Shown in pieces: positions 52,301-62,151 of a DNA stretch of 64,000 nucleotides (position 1 is its first letter; each line of letters begins with the position of its first letter). Origin of the DNA: Planctomycetaceae bacterium (GTDB taxonomy: Bacteria; Planctomycetota; Planctomycetia; Pirellulales; Thermoguttaceae). Where the stretch lies: contig JAAYAY010000194.1 in NCBI GenBank assembly GCA_012719125.1, positions 1 to 64,000 of the forward strand, written 5' to 3'. Position numbers and translations under genes: made by a program. The notes under the pieces are model-generated. The model made no database searches and had not been told where the DNA came from. It saw nothing but the letters and a program-made list of their open reading frames with translations.

Positions 52301-54248
52301 GATGGAGGAGGTTCGAAGGGCCGATCGGACCGAGTTGGGCGAACGTCTGGCGCGGTGGACGACAATGCTTGCCGCTGCAGATCGCCCGGCCGATGCCGCT
52401 TCGCTGCTGAAAGAGATAGAGACCCGTTGGCCCGATGTGTCCTTTGACGGCGGGAAGACGGGGCGGCAATGGGCCGCTGAGTTCGCCGCCCAGCACGAGG
52501 CGATCGGCAAATCGCGTGTGCCGGTCCAGTGGCCTCGCGGACACGTCAAGAGTTCTGTGGCGGAGTCCGAGTCAGGCAACGTCTTCCCCACCTACAGCCG
52601 GGGATTCGTCCCGTTTCAGAACGAGAAGGGAGTGTTCTGCCGCGATCTGGCCATCGAACATCAGCAGCAGTTCCTGGTTGCGAAAAACGGCTTGGGACAG
52701 GTTCAGTGGCAGTTCCCACTCGACCGGATCGACGATCTCAATCAACTGGCGGCCAACCGAGGACTGGTGCGCGCCGCCGCTTGCGGGCACATCCTGATCG
52801 TCTCGTTGGGCGACCGGGTCGTTGCGCTCGACACGCTTGCCACCAACGAGGACGGATCGCCCAAGGTCGCCTGGAGCGAATCGACCGAGGGAGTCAATCC
52901 GGCCGTGTTCATGCGGAATGTGTTTCAATTTGCGGGCGGCAACTCGATGCTGGCGGACTCGATGGGCCATTCCCCCGGAACGGCCAGCCTCTTGGGCGAG
53001 AGCCTGGTCTGTGTGAAACGCTCGCGCACCTGTGCCGCGCTCGATCCGGCGACCGGCCAAACGCTCTGGGAGCGAGACGGGATCCCGACACAAAGCGCCG
53101 TCTTCGGCGACGAACACTACGTGTTGATCGTGCCTCGCCAATCGACGACGGCAAGGGTTTTGCGGGCTAGTGACGGCGCGGAGCTGGAATCTCGCGTCAT
53201 CCCGCCCGAGGAGCAACGCCTGGCTGCCATTGGTCGCCGGATTGTGTGCTGGGAACCGGGGGATGGTATTCTCAAGATGGTCGATCCCGTGGGTCCGGAG
53301 CAGGAAGAGGTCGTGTGGGGACCGCAGCGTTTCCCTCTCAACTCGAGGGCCGAGATCGTCGACGACAAGCTGATCGCAGTGTATTCTCCCGAAGGGAAGT
53401 TCCGGTTGATCCGGATGGACGACGGCACGGCAATTATCGACACGGAGTTCCAATCGGAGATGCCGGTTACGGACGTGCTCGTCTTCCGCCAGGAGGGCAA
53501 CTATATCGTGGTCGCCAACAACAGTCTGAGTTCCCGGGACCCGAAACGGCAAGTCCAGCCCATGGCGGGGCTCAGGGCCCGCCGCATCGGTACGGCTCGC
53601 ATCTTCGCCTTTGACGGCAATGGTGCGGCACTCTGGGAAAAAGCAACCGTCGTCGAGAACCATTGCCTGCCGCTGACCCAGCTTCCGGGCGTGCCCTGCC
53701 TGACATTCGCCTGCATGGTCTACGAGGCGGCCGACGGCCGGCCACGTCAGGCCAAGGTCGACATCCTGTGCGTCGACACGCGGAGCGGCAACATCGTCGC
53801 TCGCCGGCAATTCGCCCATGCCAGCCATGCCTTCGAAGTGGCCGCCATCCCGGAGAAGGCAAGAGTCGAAATCCGCATGCAGCAAGAGACCTTGGCACTG
53901 CAATTCACCGACGAGCCGGTGCCCGAAGAAGGCTACCCTGATCAGGTATTGGACGCGACCGGCGCTCCCTCCAATCCGCTCGAGGCGATCTGGCGAGCCG
54001 TGATCGACGGAACCACGGTTCCGGAGGGGAAGTATTACCCTCGCAAGACTCGCCCAGACCCGGTTCCTGCCCAAGCCGATCCGTTGCCTCCGAAGCACGT
54101 GAAGGAACCGGCGCAATCGCCGAAGACCGACCAGGCCGAGGCCTTGAGGAAGATCGGCGGAAGTGCTCGCCAGGCGATACCGCCTCCTCCGTTGGAGCCG
54201 GCCCTGCGCGACGTGATTCCACCGGCCCAAGAGGTACCGTCGCGGTGA
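49350..54248 (+). CDS. Giant secreted PQQ-type beta-propeller / TPR protein
   Basis: A 1632-residue protein starting at TTG, supported by GGAGA seven bases upstream. A hydrophobic signal follows a basic N-terminus (VGRLLAAAVWLVAAVVALG). Residues about 60-250 are TPR-like helices (RYAEAVQCLDRIL, EQARQTLDALRDAYRGR). Residues about 370-760 are PQQ-type propeller blades (LLAVDLETGKRLWEVPAEE, VLALNAETGDVLWQQQL, HCLSLDDGRLLWRVPRG). Residues about 780-1040 are TPR-like again (DAEALALRGEVLWDAGHLDEAV). A second propeller (about 1080-1440, AALDPATGQTLWERDG) precedes a proline-rich tail. Such proteins resemble BamB-like scaffolds. No enzyme motif is seen. It precedes the MoxR operon, as often in planctomycetes. 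Confidence 0.78.
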   Translation: MTTDKRAEQQSTRPVFRGITRPAPVGRLLAAAVWLVAAVVALGERECLGQLPGGAQPADSPSADLAQADAVFAPAERSVILLLDRTRLLLQEDRYAEAVQCLDRILSGNEDYFFRPDANTSVHRSIKSEARGLLGSLPPSGRKSYELQFGAYARSMLDEGVETGSVPMIAEVARRFFHTEAGYEASYLLGLHHMDHGRPLVAALTLRRLRDESHQTDRFEPSLSLVMARCWLAAGMPEQARQTLDALRDAYRGRPVTIEGREAALFGADDDALDWLLASLGPENASLAAEPDDWTIHGGSPQRLAVSRGSRPLMNARWHIPATDYPAVEAMIDQIQQQQEEREAALLPGLHPLVIGNAVLMRTATNLLAVDLETGKRLWEVPAEEPFEAAVDPLPNLPNRLQSNLDTGLLLRLWGDAAFGTLSSDGRRVFAVEDLHLPMPAVYARLPLIPGIRGRSQETSLTTNRLAAFDIRSEGKLQWELGGPHSETPLPLAGAFFLGPPLPLLGDLYVLAEIEGEVRVLALNAETGDVLWQQQLAVVAESVYLNTLRRVSGVSPSYADGILVCPTSHHSIVALELTTRSLLWGYSYADTEGANERGANLFGSARHQLANPADRWTDSTLIVADGRVLATPIDSEQLHCLSLDDGRLLWRVPRGDRLYVAAVDDGKVVIAGRKGLTALSLQNGEPAWDNRLAACPADSEPSGRGFSDGNLYYLPLTGGKLMTVRLSDGKVEQVYRSRRGCELGNLVCHGSRIISQHAGGVEAYDQFEALQKSVNERLAAQPDDAEALALRGEVLWDAGHLDEAVECLRKSIQLSDSFRARSLLRDVMFDGLEREFARYQACGDEIETLLDTVDDRARFHRLNAAGWETAGRYDRALAEYRTLVAIDLEQDGFVEVDDGYSVRQDRWIWNRLLHLAETAPDTVRAELVDWVGDTLQSAQLAQGPDRIGRALQYFGGLPGTREATDEWIRRLAGAGRLAEAELALMEEVRRADRTELGERLARWTTMLAAADRPADAASLLKEIETRWPDVSFDGGKTGRQWAAEFAAQHEAIGKSRVPVQWPRGHVKSSVAESESGNVFPTYSRGFVPFQNEKGVFCRDLAIEHQQQFLVAKNGLGQVQWQFPLDRIDDLNQLAANRGLVRAAACGHILIVSLGDRVVALDTLATNEDGSPKVAWSESTEGVNPAVFMRNVFQFAGGNSMLADSMGHSPGTASLLGESLVCVKRSRTCAALDPATGQTLWERDGIPTQSAVFGDEHYVLIVPRQSTTARVLRASDGAELESRVIPPEEQRLAAIGRRIVCWEPGDGILKMVDPVGPEQEEVVWGPQRFPLNSRAEIVDDKLIAVYSPEGKFRLIRMDDGTAIIDTEFQSEMPVTDVLVFRQEGNYIVVANNSLSSRDPKRQVQPMAGLRARRIGTARIFAFDGNGAALWEKATVVENHCLPLTQLPGVPCLTFACMVYEAADGRPRQAKVDILCVDTRSGNIVARRQFAHASHAFEVAAIPEKARVEIRMQQETLALQFTDEPVPEEGYPDQVLDATGAPSNPLEAIWRAVIDGTTVPEGKYYPRKTRPDPVPAQADPLPPKHVKEPAQSPKTDQAEALRKIGGSARQAIPPPPLEPALRDVIPPAQEVPSR

Positions 54249-54404
54249 GGCAAGCGGAACGGAATCATTCCTTGGCGGCTCGATGTCCCTGCGGTCCCGG
54301 AATCTCCTGTAGCCTGGGAAGCGGCAGCGCCGATTCGGCTTTTCGCGCAGGAGGCAATGTACAATTATGGAAATCCGTTAATCACCTGACCGAGGACTGA
54401 CAGC

Positions 54405-55439
54405 ATGGACGACTCCCGCCTTCTCGAAACAGGGCTTCGGGCGTTCGTGGTCTGTCTTGCGCTGTTGGTGTCACGAGGGTCCGCGGGCGATCCCGAGGTG
54501 CGACGCACCATCGACCAGGGGCTCGAGTGGTTGGCCTCGCAGCAATCGAGGCTCGGTCATTGGTCGGCCAACAACGACCGCTATCCCACCGCCATGACGG
54601 CGATGGCTGGAATTGCCCTCCTCTGCGAGGGGTCGACGACCATGCAGGGCAAGTACGCCGGTAACCTCCGGCGGGCCGTCGACTACCTCGTTGCCCGCAG
54701 CCGAACCAACGGGCTGATCGGCGATCCCGATCGCGACGATCGCTACACCTACGGCCACGGGTTCTCGATGCTCTTCCTGTCGCAAGTGTTGGGCGAGGAG
54801 GAGGACTCCATCCGCCGCGCTCAACTGGTTGACGTGCTGACCCGTGCCGTGGAGTTTACAGGAAGGGCTCAGACCGATCCGGGAGGCTGGGGATATGTGA
54901 GCGCCAAGGACGGTCAGGGCTTCGACGAAGGTTCGACCACGATTACTCAGGTCCAGGGATTGCGAGGCTGCCGCAACGCCGGAATTCCGGTGCCCAACGA
55001 AATCGTCGACAAGGCGATCGGATACATCCAGAAGTGTTCCCTGGACAACGGCGCCGGCGGCGTGCAATACAATTCCCGCGGAGGCGGCGGACGCCCGGCC
55101 ATCAGTGCCGCGGCCATCGCCTGCTTGTTCAATGCCGGCGAATACGACAGCCAGTACGTTCCCAAACTTCTTGAGTACTGCCGGACGAATCTGTCGAATA
55201 TCTCCAATCGTGGGTTCGGCCACTGGCATTACGCCCACTACTACTTCGCCCAGGTCGAGTATCGAGAGGGGGGCAAAGCCTGGGAAGAGTATCGCAACCG
55301 TATCTATCCCCGAATCGTCGGCGAGGCAAGCCCCGACGGTTCGTGGACCCAAGGATACATCGGCCCCGTCTACACGACGGCCATCAACCTGACCATCCTC
55401 CAACTGGAGAGTGCCGCCCTGCCGATCTATCAGCGATAG
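54405..55439 (+). CDS. Secreted prenyltransferase/squalene-cyclase-like repeat protein
   Basis: A 344-residue exported protein. The signal is GLRAFVVCLALLVSRGSAG. The body has the alpha/alpha repeats of the terpenoid-cyclase superfamily with QW-like G-x-W-G motifs: GLEWLASQQSRLGHWSAN, RAVEFTGRAQTDPGGWGYVSA, GFGHWHYAHYYFAQ, RIVGEASPDGSWTQG. The cyclase DxDD acid motif is not visible. In planctomycetes these stand-alone toroids sit next to MoxR operons and are thought to be structural or ligand-binding. It ends 53 bases before the MoxR gene, suggesting one operon. Confidence 0.8.
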   Translation: MDDSRLLETGLRAFVVCLALLVSRGSAGDPEVRRTIDQGLEWLASQQSRLGHWSANNDRYPTAMTAMAGIALLCEGSTTMQGKYAGNLRRAVDYLVARSRTNGLIGDPDRDDRYTYGHGFSMLFLSQVLGEEEDSIRRAQLVDVLTRAVEFTGRAQTDPGGWGYVSAKDGQGFDEGSTTITQVQGLRGCRNAGIPVPNEIVDKAIGYIQKCSLDNGAGGVQYNSRGGGGRPAISAAAIACLFNAGEYDSQYVPKLLEYCRTNLSNISNRGFGHWHYAHYYFAQVEYREGGKAWEEYRNRIYPRIVGEASPDGSWTQGYIGPVYTTAINLTILQLESAALPIYQR

Positions 55440-55492
55440 GGCGGGCCGCGCAGAAGAAACATTCCAATCGAGGACACAACGAGGCATAGCGA

Positions 55493-56569
55493 ATGAGCGA
55501 GCATACCCCTTCTGGCAGCAACAGTTCCTCACGAGACGACGGCTCGTGGGCCGTTGAGCGCCTTGGCCAGGCTCGGCGCAAGATCACGGAGCAGCTTTCG
55601 CGGGTGATTGTGGGGCAGCAGCAGGTCGTCGACGAGTTGCTGATCTCGCTGTTCAGCCGCGGCCATTGCCTGCTCGAAGGTGTGCCGGGATTGGCCAAAA
55701 CGTTGATGATCAGCACCTTGGCCCAGACGCTCAATCTTTCGTTCAGCCGCATTCAGTTCACGCCCGATCTGATGCCGGCCGACATCACCGGCACCGACAT
55801 CATCGAAGAGAACCGTGCAACGGGGTCGCGAGACTATCGCTTCCTGGAAGGTCCCCTCTTTTCCAACGTGGTGCTGGCGGACGAGATCAATCGAACGCCG
55901 CCGAAGACGCAGGCGGCCCTGCTGGAGGCCATGCAGGAACGCCAGGTCACGGTGGGACGAGTCCGCCACCGCCTGGCCGACCCGTTCTTCGTCCTGGCGA
56001 CCCAGAATCCGATCGAGCAGGAAGGGACCTACCCGCTGCCGGAGGCCCAGCAAGACCGGTTCATGTTCAAGGTGTTCGTTCGTTACCCCTCCTTCGACGA
56101 GGAATTTGAGGTGGCGCGGCGTACCACGTCTCTTTCGGACGTCGCCGTGGAGCCGGTTCTGTCGGGTGAAGAAATCGTGCAATTGCAGCAGACCGTCCGC
56201 GAGGTGCCCGTCGCCGACGAACTGATCCGTTACGCCCTGGCCCTGATTCGGCAAACGCGGGTCGACCAGCCGGGAGTCCCCGACTTCGCCAAGGAAGCGA
56301 TCGCCTGGGGGGCGGGCCCCCGGGCCGTGCAGTTCCTGATCATCGGGGCGAAGGCCCGGGCGTTGCTCGACGGGCGCACCCACGTGAGCCAGCGCGACCT
56401 GCAGGCCCTTGCCAAGCCCGTTCTGCGGCACCGGCTCGTCTTGACCTTCACTGCCGAGAGCGAGGGCGTGACGGCCGATTCAGTGATCGATCAGATTCTC
56501 GAAACCACACCGACCAACCACGACGAATTGATCAATGATGCCCGATTCCAAACGATTTTTGCATCCTGA
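55493..56569 (+). CDS. MoxR-family AAA+ ATPase
   Basis: A 358-residue MoxR ATPase. [17 protein letters not shown] is the family-specific Walker [31 protein letters not shown] carries Walker B and the pore region, and [26 protein letters not shown] contains sensor 1 and the arginine finger. The C-terminal lid ([23 protein letters not shown]) is intact. MoxR proteins act as chaperones that insert metals into, or mature, partner proteins with VWA domains. The three following genes encode such partners. It overlaps the DUF58 gene by 35 bases, indicating coupling. Confidence 0.92.
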   Translation: MSEHTPSGSNSSSRDDGSWAVERLGQARRKITEQLSRVIVGQQQVVDELLISLFSRGHCLLEGVPGLAKTLMISTLAQTLNLSFSRIQFTPDLMPADITGTDIIEENRATGSRDYRFLEGPLFSNVVLADEINRTPPKTQAALLEAMQERQVTVGRVRHRLADPFFVLATQNPIEQEGTYPLPEAQQDRFMFKVFVRYPSFDEEFEVARRTTSLSDVAVEPVLSGEEIVQLQQTVREVPVADELIRYALALIRQTRVDQPGVPDFAKEAIAWGAGPRAVQFLIIGAKARALLDGRTHVSQRDLQALAKPVLRHRLVLTFTAESEGVTADSVIDQILETTPTNHDELINDARFQTIFAS

Positions 56570-57440
56570 CGCGATCAAGCGGATCTCGCGGCTGGACGTT
56601 CGGGCTCGGCAGATCGTGGAAGGGTTCCTGGCCGGGATGCACCGCAGCCCCTATTTCGGCCAATCCGTCGAGTTCCTCCAGCACCGCGAGTATGCCGCCG
56701 GCGACGATCCACGCTACGTGGATTGGAAGGTCTGGGCCAAGCAGGATCGGCTCTATGTCAAGCAGTTCGAGGAAGACACGAATCTGCGGTGCACGATGCT
56801 GGTCGACGTGTCGGCCAGCATGCGCTACGGGACCGGCCCGTTAAGCAAGTTCGAGTACGGTGCGACCCTCGCCGCTTCGCTGGCCTACCTGATCCTCCGC
56901 CAGCAGGACGCCGTCGGCTGCGTTGCCTTCGACGACCGGGCCAGGAGCGTCGTGCCCCAGCGCACGCGGCGGAACCACCTCGATTCGATCCTCCGATCGC
57001 TCGACGTCTCGGCCCCCAAGGGCAAGACGGATGTGTACCCGATCCTGCACAAGGTGGCAGAGACCTACCCGGCTCGCGGAATGATGGTGCTCGTTTCCGA
57101 CCTGCTCGTGCCGCGCGAGCCGCTGTTTCGGGGATTGCAACTGCTGCGGAATCGCGGCCACGACATCATGATCTTCCACGTCATGGACGACGACGAACTC
57201 GACTTTCCCTTCGAGGGCGTCACGCGATTCGAGGGGCTGGAAGGCGACGGCGAGTTGAGCTGCAACCCGCGTGCGCTGCGCCGCGGTTATCTGGCCGCGT
57301 TGGGTGAATACCTGGAAGAGGTGCGGCGCGGTTGCGTGCGTCTCGGCACCGACTACGCGCTCCTGCGCACGAGCCGTCCCCTCGACGCAGCACTGGCCGC
57401 CTACTTGAGCAACCGTCTGGGAATGCACCACCGGAACTGA
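56535..57440 (+). CDS. DUF58 domain protein (MoxR partner)
   Basis: A 301-residue cytosolic protein. [35 protein letters not shown] is the DUF58 signature, followed by a VWA-like domain ([13 protein letters not shown], a MIDAS-type DxSxS). It lacks membrane segments. DUF58 proteins are obligate neighbours of MoxR and are thought to be its first substrate. ATG 56535 lies inside the end of the MoxR gene, and the stop is three bases before the BatA-like gene, so this is a tightly coupled operon. Confidence 0.9.
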   Translation: MMPDSKRFLHPDAIKRISRLDVRARQIVEGFLAGMHRSPYFGQSVEFLQHREYAAGDDPRYVDWKVWAKQDRLYVKQFEEDTNLRCTMLVDVSASMRYGTGPLSKFEYGATLAASLAYLILRQQDAVGCVAFDDRARSVVPQRTRRNHLDSILRSLDVSAPKGKTDVYPILHKVAETYPARGMMVLVSDLLVPREPLFRGLQLLRNRGHDIMIFHVMDDDELDFPFEGVTRFEGLEGDGELSCNPRALRRGYLAALGEYLEEVRRGCVRLGTDYALLRTSRPLDAALAAYLSNRLGMHHRN

Positions 57441-57442
57441 CG

Positions 57443-59659
57443 ATGCCCACCTTCACCCATCCAGCCCTGCTGTGGGGCCTGCTGATCGCCGGCGTGCCCG
57501 TGTTGATCCACCTGATCAACATGTTCCGGCACCGCCGCGTGGCCTGGGCGGCGATGGAGTTCCTGCTGGTCAGCCAGAGGCGAAATCGGACCTGGGTGCT
57601 TCTCAAACAACTCCTTCTGCTGTTGATGCGAATGGTCGCGGTGGCGGCCGTGGTGTTGATGCTGGCCCAGCCCAGGCTCCCGACGCAATGGGGACGCTAT
57701 CTGGACAGCCGGCGCGTCCACCATATCATCTTGTTGGACGACAGCTACTCGATGACCGACCGCCACGGCGGCGTATCGGCCTTCGAACGGGCCAAGGCGG
57801 CCGCCCAACGCATCGGCCTGGAGGCTTCGAACTCGCCGCGGACGCAGTCCTTCACGTTGATTCGGTTCTCCGAAGCGACGGACACGGCCCGTGGAAAGGC
57901 GGACCTGCTCGACGAGACGGTTGCCGGCGATTTCTCCAAACGTCTTTCCGACCGGCTGAAGGATCTGTCCGCCTCCGAAACGGCGGCTGGTCCGCTCCCG
58001 GCCCTCGAAGCCGTCGACGGCTGGTTGGGTGACAATCCGGGCGAGCAGCGGATCGTCTATCTGCTCACCGACTTCCGCACGCGCCATTGGAACGAACCCG
58101 CGGACCTGCTGCCCGTCCTGGAGCGGCTCACCCGGTCGCGGACCGCCCTGCGACTGGTGCAGTGTGTCGATCGTTACCAGCCGAACGCGGCAATCTCCTC
58201 GCTGGAAGTGGGCAAGAGTATTCGTGCGGCCGGGGTCCCGTTCTTCCTGGACGTGGCGGTCAGCAATCACTCCGACTCGCCGCTGGACGACGTCGTGGTC
58301 CAGATCGAAGCCGACGGCCACGCGCGGCCGGCCCTGCGAATCCCGCGAGTCCCCGCCCGGCAAACGGTCAGGGATCGGGTCTCCCTGCAGTTCGGCTCGT
58401 CCGGAGAATACGTGGTGAAGGCGGAACTCGATTCCGACGCCGTGGCCGTCGACAATCGTCGCCGGGCCGTGATCGATGTGCCGGGAGACCTGCCCGTCTT
58501 GCTGATCGACGGCGACATGGATGCGGTCGATGCAACCTACTTGAGTTCCGCCCTGCGCCCCGGCGGCACGGTTGCCACGGGCCTGGCCCCACAGATCGAA
58601 AAGGTCCGTTACCTGAGCCAGAATCCACTCCATTCCTTTCCGGTGATCTTCCTGCTAGACGTGGAACGTCTGGAAGATTCGGCGATCAAGACCCTGGAAG
58701 AGTACGTTGCCGGCGGCGGCGGGCTGGGTGTGTTCCTCGGCCCGCGATGCTCGAGTTCGTTTTTCAATGAGAATCTCTATCGCGGAGGCGAGGGGTTCTT
58801 CCCGGTTCCGCTCGTTGGGCAGGAGACGTTGTTTGTCGATCGTCTCGAGAAGGCGCCGGATCTCGAAGTCACCGACCATCCGATCTTTCGCGTTTTTGCC
58901 GGTCAGCGCAACAGCTTTTTGTCGACGGTCTCGGTCAGTCGTTATTTCGCCACGGTCGACCCGCTTCCGGAATCGATCGCCTCCAGCGTGGGGGTGATTG
59001 CCAGACTCCGCAACGGGGCTCCGCTGGTCGTCGAACGGCCATTCGGCAAAGGCCGCGTCGTCGCCTTTCTGACGACGGCCGGCCCGGAGTGGAACAACTG
59101 GGCTCGCGGCAATCCGAGTTACGTGGTAACGGTGCTGGAGCTTCTGGCGTATCTGGGGCGTGCCGGCGAAACGACCGAGTCGAAACTGGTGGGCGACGAC
59201 CTCGAAATCGACTTCGACGCCGCAGCCTTCAGTCCCCAGGTTCGATGGCTGCCTCCAACCGGCCACGATCTCAAGCCGGCGACCAGCGAAGGCGTCCTTC
59301 AGGACGACGGCTCGTTCCTCGCCCGCTTTGCGAAGGCGCCGATCTCGGGAATCTACCGGGCGGAGTTGTCGGGCAAGAGCGGCGATCGCCGCACCAGGCA
59401 CGTGGCCGTGAATGTCGACCCCGCGGAAGGCAATCTGGACCTGGTCGACGGTCCGACCCTCGCGGCCAGGCTGGAAGGTCTGGACTATCAGTATGAAGCG
59501 GTCGACGCGTTCCGTTACGAAGAACACGAGGCGGCCGGCACCGAGTTGACCGACATCCTGCTGTGCGTGCTGCTCGCCCTGCTCGTGGTCGAGCAGTTGT
59601 TCGCCTATTGGGTCAGCGATCATCCGCCGCGAACCGCCGCGGCAGGAGGTGCCTCATGA
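57443..59659 (+). CDS. BatA/VWA membrane protein
   Basis: 738 residues. The start at 57443 opens the BatA N-terminal domain PALLWGLLIAGVPVLIHLINMFRHRRVAWAAMEFLL, followed by a second hydrophobic helix (LLLLLMRMVAVAAVVLMLA) and the VWA domain IILLDDSYSMTDR with MIDAS residues DxSxS. A middle beta region and a GATase-like part (LPVLLIDGDMDAVDATYLSSAL) follow, and a C-terminal membrane segment (LLCVLLALLVVEQLFAYW) anchors it. It is a typical MoxR-operon protein, predicted to be in the inner membrane with a periplasmic VWA. It overlaps the next gene as ATGA. Confidence 0.85.
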   Translation: MPTFTHPALLWGLLIAGVPVLIHLINMFRHRRVAWAAMEFLLVSQRRNRTWVLLKQLLLLLMRMVAVAAVVLMLAQPRLPTQWGRYLDSRRVHHIILLDDSYSMTDRHGGVSAFERAKAAAQRIGLEASNSPRTQSFTLIRFSEATDTARGKADLLDETVAGDFSKRLSDRLKDLSASETAAGPLPALEAVDGWLGDNPGEQRIVYLLTDFRTRHWNEPADLLPVLERLTRSRTALRLVQCVDRYQPNAAISSLEVGKSIRAAGVPFFLDVAVSNHSDSPLDDVVVQIEADGHARPALRIPRVPARQTVRDRVSLQFGSSGEYVVKAELDSDAVAVDNRRRAVIDVPGDLPVLLIDGDMDAVDATYLSSALRPGGTVATGLAPQIEKVRYLSQNPLHSFPVIFLLDVERLEDSAIKTLEEYVAGGGGLGVFLGPRCSSSFFNENLYRGGEGFFPVPLVGQETLFVDRLEKAPDLEVTDHPIFRVFAGQRNSFLSTVSVSRYFATVDPLPESIASSVGVIARLRNGAPLVVERPFGKGRVVAFLTTAGPEWNNWARGNPSYVVTVLELLAYLGRAGETTESKLVGDDLEIDFDAAAFSPQVRWLPPTGHDLKPATSEGVLQDDGSFLARFAKAPISGIYRAELSGKSGDRRTRHVAVNVDPAEGNLDLVDGPTLAARLEGLDYQYEAVDAFRYEEHEAAGTELTDILLCVLLALLVVEQLFAYWVSDHPPRTAAAGGAS

Positions 59660-62100
59660 GCGATTGGGGGCCCCTGCTGCTGGCGGACGGTGCGATTCGT
59701 CGCACCTTCGAGTTCGGGCGGATTCGCGACAACAGCGACTGGATTCTGCCGCTCCTCGCCTGCGTGGCCGTCCTGCTGGTCGTTCGCGGCATTTACCGGC
59801 GCGATGCGCACCGGCTGCCGCCTTTGCTCGGCCTGCTGTTGACTGCGCTGCGGAGCTTCGTGTTCTTCGCCCTGCTGGTCTTCTACCTTCAACCGCAATG
59901 GCGCTGCGAGCGGGAAATGGTTCGCAACTCGCAGGCACTCCTGCTGGTCGACACCAGTTCGAGCATGGCCACGAACGACGCGGCCGGCGGCGGTTCGGCC
60001 GAAACGGCAGTCCGCCTGGATCGGGTCAAGACGGCCCTTGCCGCCAGCGATTTGCTGGCGAACCTGTGCCGAGTTCACGACACCTCGATCCAGGGATTCG
60101 ACGTCGAATTGACGGAGATCGCCAGCCTGCCCAAGGGAACGAAGCCCGCCGATCCCGCCTCGGAGCCCGCATGGACCGCAACCCTCCAGCCGATCGGCCT
60201 GGAAACTCGGCTGGGCGACGCTCTGGTGGAGGCCGTCCGGCAACGCAGCGGCGAGCCGCTGTCGGGGATCGTGGTCTTCTCGGACGGCGGCCAGAATGCA
60301 GGCGTATTGCCCCAGGCCGGCGTCGCCCTGGCCCAGAAAGCCGGTCTACCGATCTATACCGTGGGGCTGGGATCGGCCCAGAGTCCGGTCAACGTGAGCG
60401 TTTATCGTCTGGACGCCATTTCGCGGGCCTTTCCGGGCGACCCGTTCACGGTGTCGGGCCTGATTCAGAGCCGCGGAGCGGAGGCCGGCCTGGCCGGCAG
60501 GTCGGCTACCGTCGAATTGCTGCAGCGAGAGGGGGCACGCGACGGATCGGGCGCCGTACCCGGCACGGGCACGCCCATCGGCAGCAAGACGGTCGTTCTC
60601 GGAGCGGACGGCGAATCGGTGCCGGTGAAGTTTGAAGTGACGCCGGCGGAAACCGGACTCCGCACGCTGTGCCTCCGAGTCCGCCCGCCAGCCGACGATC
60701 GGAACCCCGAGGACGATTTCCTGGAAACGGAAGTCGAAGTGGTCGATCGCAAAGATCGCATCTTGCTGATGGCAGGCGGCCCGACCCGCGAGTACCGTTT
60801 CCTGCGGACCCAGGTCTATCGCGATCCGTCGATGACGCTCGACGTCTTCCTGCAGACCGCCCAGCCGGGTATGTCGCAAGAGGCCGATCGAATTCTGGAC
60901 GGTTTCCCGGCCACGCGGGAAGAGATGTTCGCCTACGACTGCGTGGTCGCTTTCGACCCCGACTGGCGCGCACTGAGCCCGTCGCAGGTCGACCTGCTGG
61001 AGGCTTGGGTGGCGGACCACGGCGGCGGGCTGATCGTGGTGGCCGGACCGGTCTATACGGGAGAACCGGTCGGCGGCTGGGTTCAGGATCCGAATTTCCA
61101 GAAGATCCGCGATCTCTATCCGGTCGAATTCTCCCGGCACGTGGCGGTCTGGGACGTCGAGACCCAGACGGCCGATGAGCCGTGGCCCCTCGATTTTACC
61201 CGTGAGGGCCTGGAGGCTGAATTCCTCTGGCTGGGCGACACGGCAACCGCCAGCCAGTTGGCCTGGAGCGAGTTCAAAGGAGTCTTCAGCTATCAGCCCC
61301 TGCGGGGAGCGAAACCCGCCGCCACGGTGTTTGCCCATTTCTCCGACCCGCGAGCGGCCCAAGGCGACGACGGGCCGATCTTCCTGGCCGCCCAGTTCTA
61401 CGGTTCCGGACGTGTGTTCTACATCGGCAGCGGCGAATTCTGGCGGCTTCGCGCACTCGACCCCGGATATTTCGAACGGCTCTACACGCGACTGATTCGG
61501 CACGTGTCGCAGGGACGTCTCCTGCAGCAATCGAGCCGCGGTGTGCTGCTGGTGGGCCAGGAACGCTTCTCTCTTGGAAGCACCGTCGACCTCCGCGCCC
61601 AGGTGACCGATGCACGGTTCGCGCCGCTTGATGCCCCCTCGGTCGATCTGGAAGCATACTTGCCGGACGGTTCGGTTCGCCTGGTCCAGCTTCAACCCGA
61701 CCCCACCCGCGTCGGATCGTACCAGGGAACGCTCACCGTGCTGGAAGAAGGCACCTACCGTCTCGAACTGCCGATCCCGCAGAGCGACGAACGCCTCGTT
61801 CGTCGCATCCGCGTCCACGTTCCGGACCTGGAGCGGCAGACGCCCGAGCGAAACGACGCCTTGCTTCGTCGTCTGGCCGAAGAAACCGGCGGCATCTACT
61901 ACACCGACCTGGCCAAGGCCGTCGACGGGGCCGATCCCTTGTCGATTGCCAATCAGCTTGCCGACCAGACGCGTACCGTCGTGCTTGCCGCCGCCCCGGA
62001 CCGGTTCTGGACCGGCGGACGCCTGCTGTGGCTGATGATCGGAGTGTGCTGTCTCCTGTGCCTGGAATGGCTGATCCGCCGACTGGCCAGACTGGCCTGA
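59656..62100 (+). CDS. Large VWA/GATase-like membrane protein
   Basis: 814 residues. GGAGG precedes ATG 59656, which overlaps the previous stop (ATGA). Two membrane segments at the N-terminus (WILPLLACVAVLLVV, LLLTALRSFVFFALLVFYL) are followed by a VWA domain (ALLLVDTSSSMATN) and a GATase-1-like domain around residues 365-560 (RILLMAGGPTREYRFLR, GGGLIVVAGPVYTG). A C-terminal segment (LLWLMIGVCCLLCLEWLI) anchors it. This is the second VWA partner of the MoxR operon, with VWA and GATase-like modules on the same side. The activity is unknown. Confidence 0.85.
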   Translation: MSDWGPLLLADGAIRRTFEFGRIRDNSDWILPLLACVAVLLVVRGIYRRDAHRLPPLLGLLLTALRSFVFFALLVFYLQPQWRCEREMVRNSQALLLVDTSSSMATNDAAGGGSAETAVRLDRVKTALAASDLLANLCRVHDTSIQGFDVELTEIASLPKGTKPADPASEPAWTATLQPIGLETRLGDALVEAVRQRSGEPLSGIVVFSDGGQNAGVLPQAGVALAQKAGLPIYTVGLGSAQSPVNVSVYRLDAISRAFPGDPFTVSGLIQSRGAEAGLAGRSATVELLQREGARDGSGAVPGTGTPIGSKTVVLGADGESVPVKFEVTPAETGLRTLCLRVRPPADDRNPEDDFLETEVEVVDRKDRILLMAGGPTREYRFLRTQVYRDPSMTLDVFLQTAQPGMSQEADRILDGFPATREEMFAYDCVVAFDPDWRALSPSQVDLLEAWVADHGGGLIVVAGPVYTGEPVGGWVQDPNFQKIRDLYPVEFSRHVAVWDVETQTADEPWPLDFTREGLEAEFLWLGDTATASQLAWSEFKGVFSYQPLRGAKPAATVFAHFSDPRAAQGDDGPIFLAAQFYGSGRVFYIGSGEFWRLRALDPGYFERLYTRLIRHVSQGRLLQQSSRGVLLVGQERFSLGSTVDLRAQVTDARFAPLDAPSVDLEAYLPDGSVRLVQLQPDPTRVGSYQGTLTVLEEGTYRLELPIPQSDERLVRRIRVHVPDLERQTPERNDALLRRLAEETGGIYYTDLAKAVDGADPLSIANQLADQTRTVVLAAAPDRFWTGGRLLWLMIGVCCLLCLEWLIRRLARLA

Positions 62101-62151
62101 TTTGAAGAGAAACAGAAAACAATCGGACGACAAGAAGAACGCCTGTTCCCC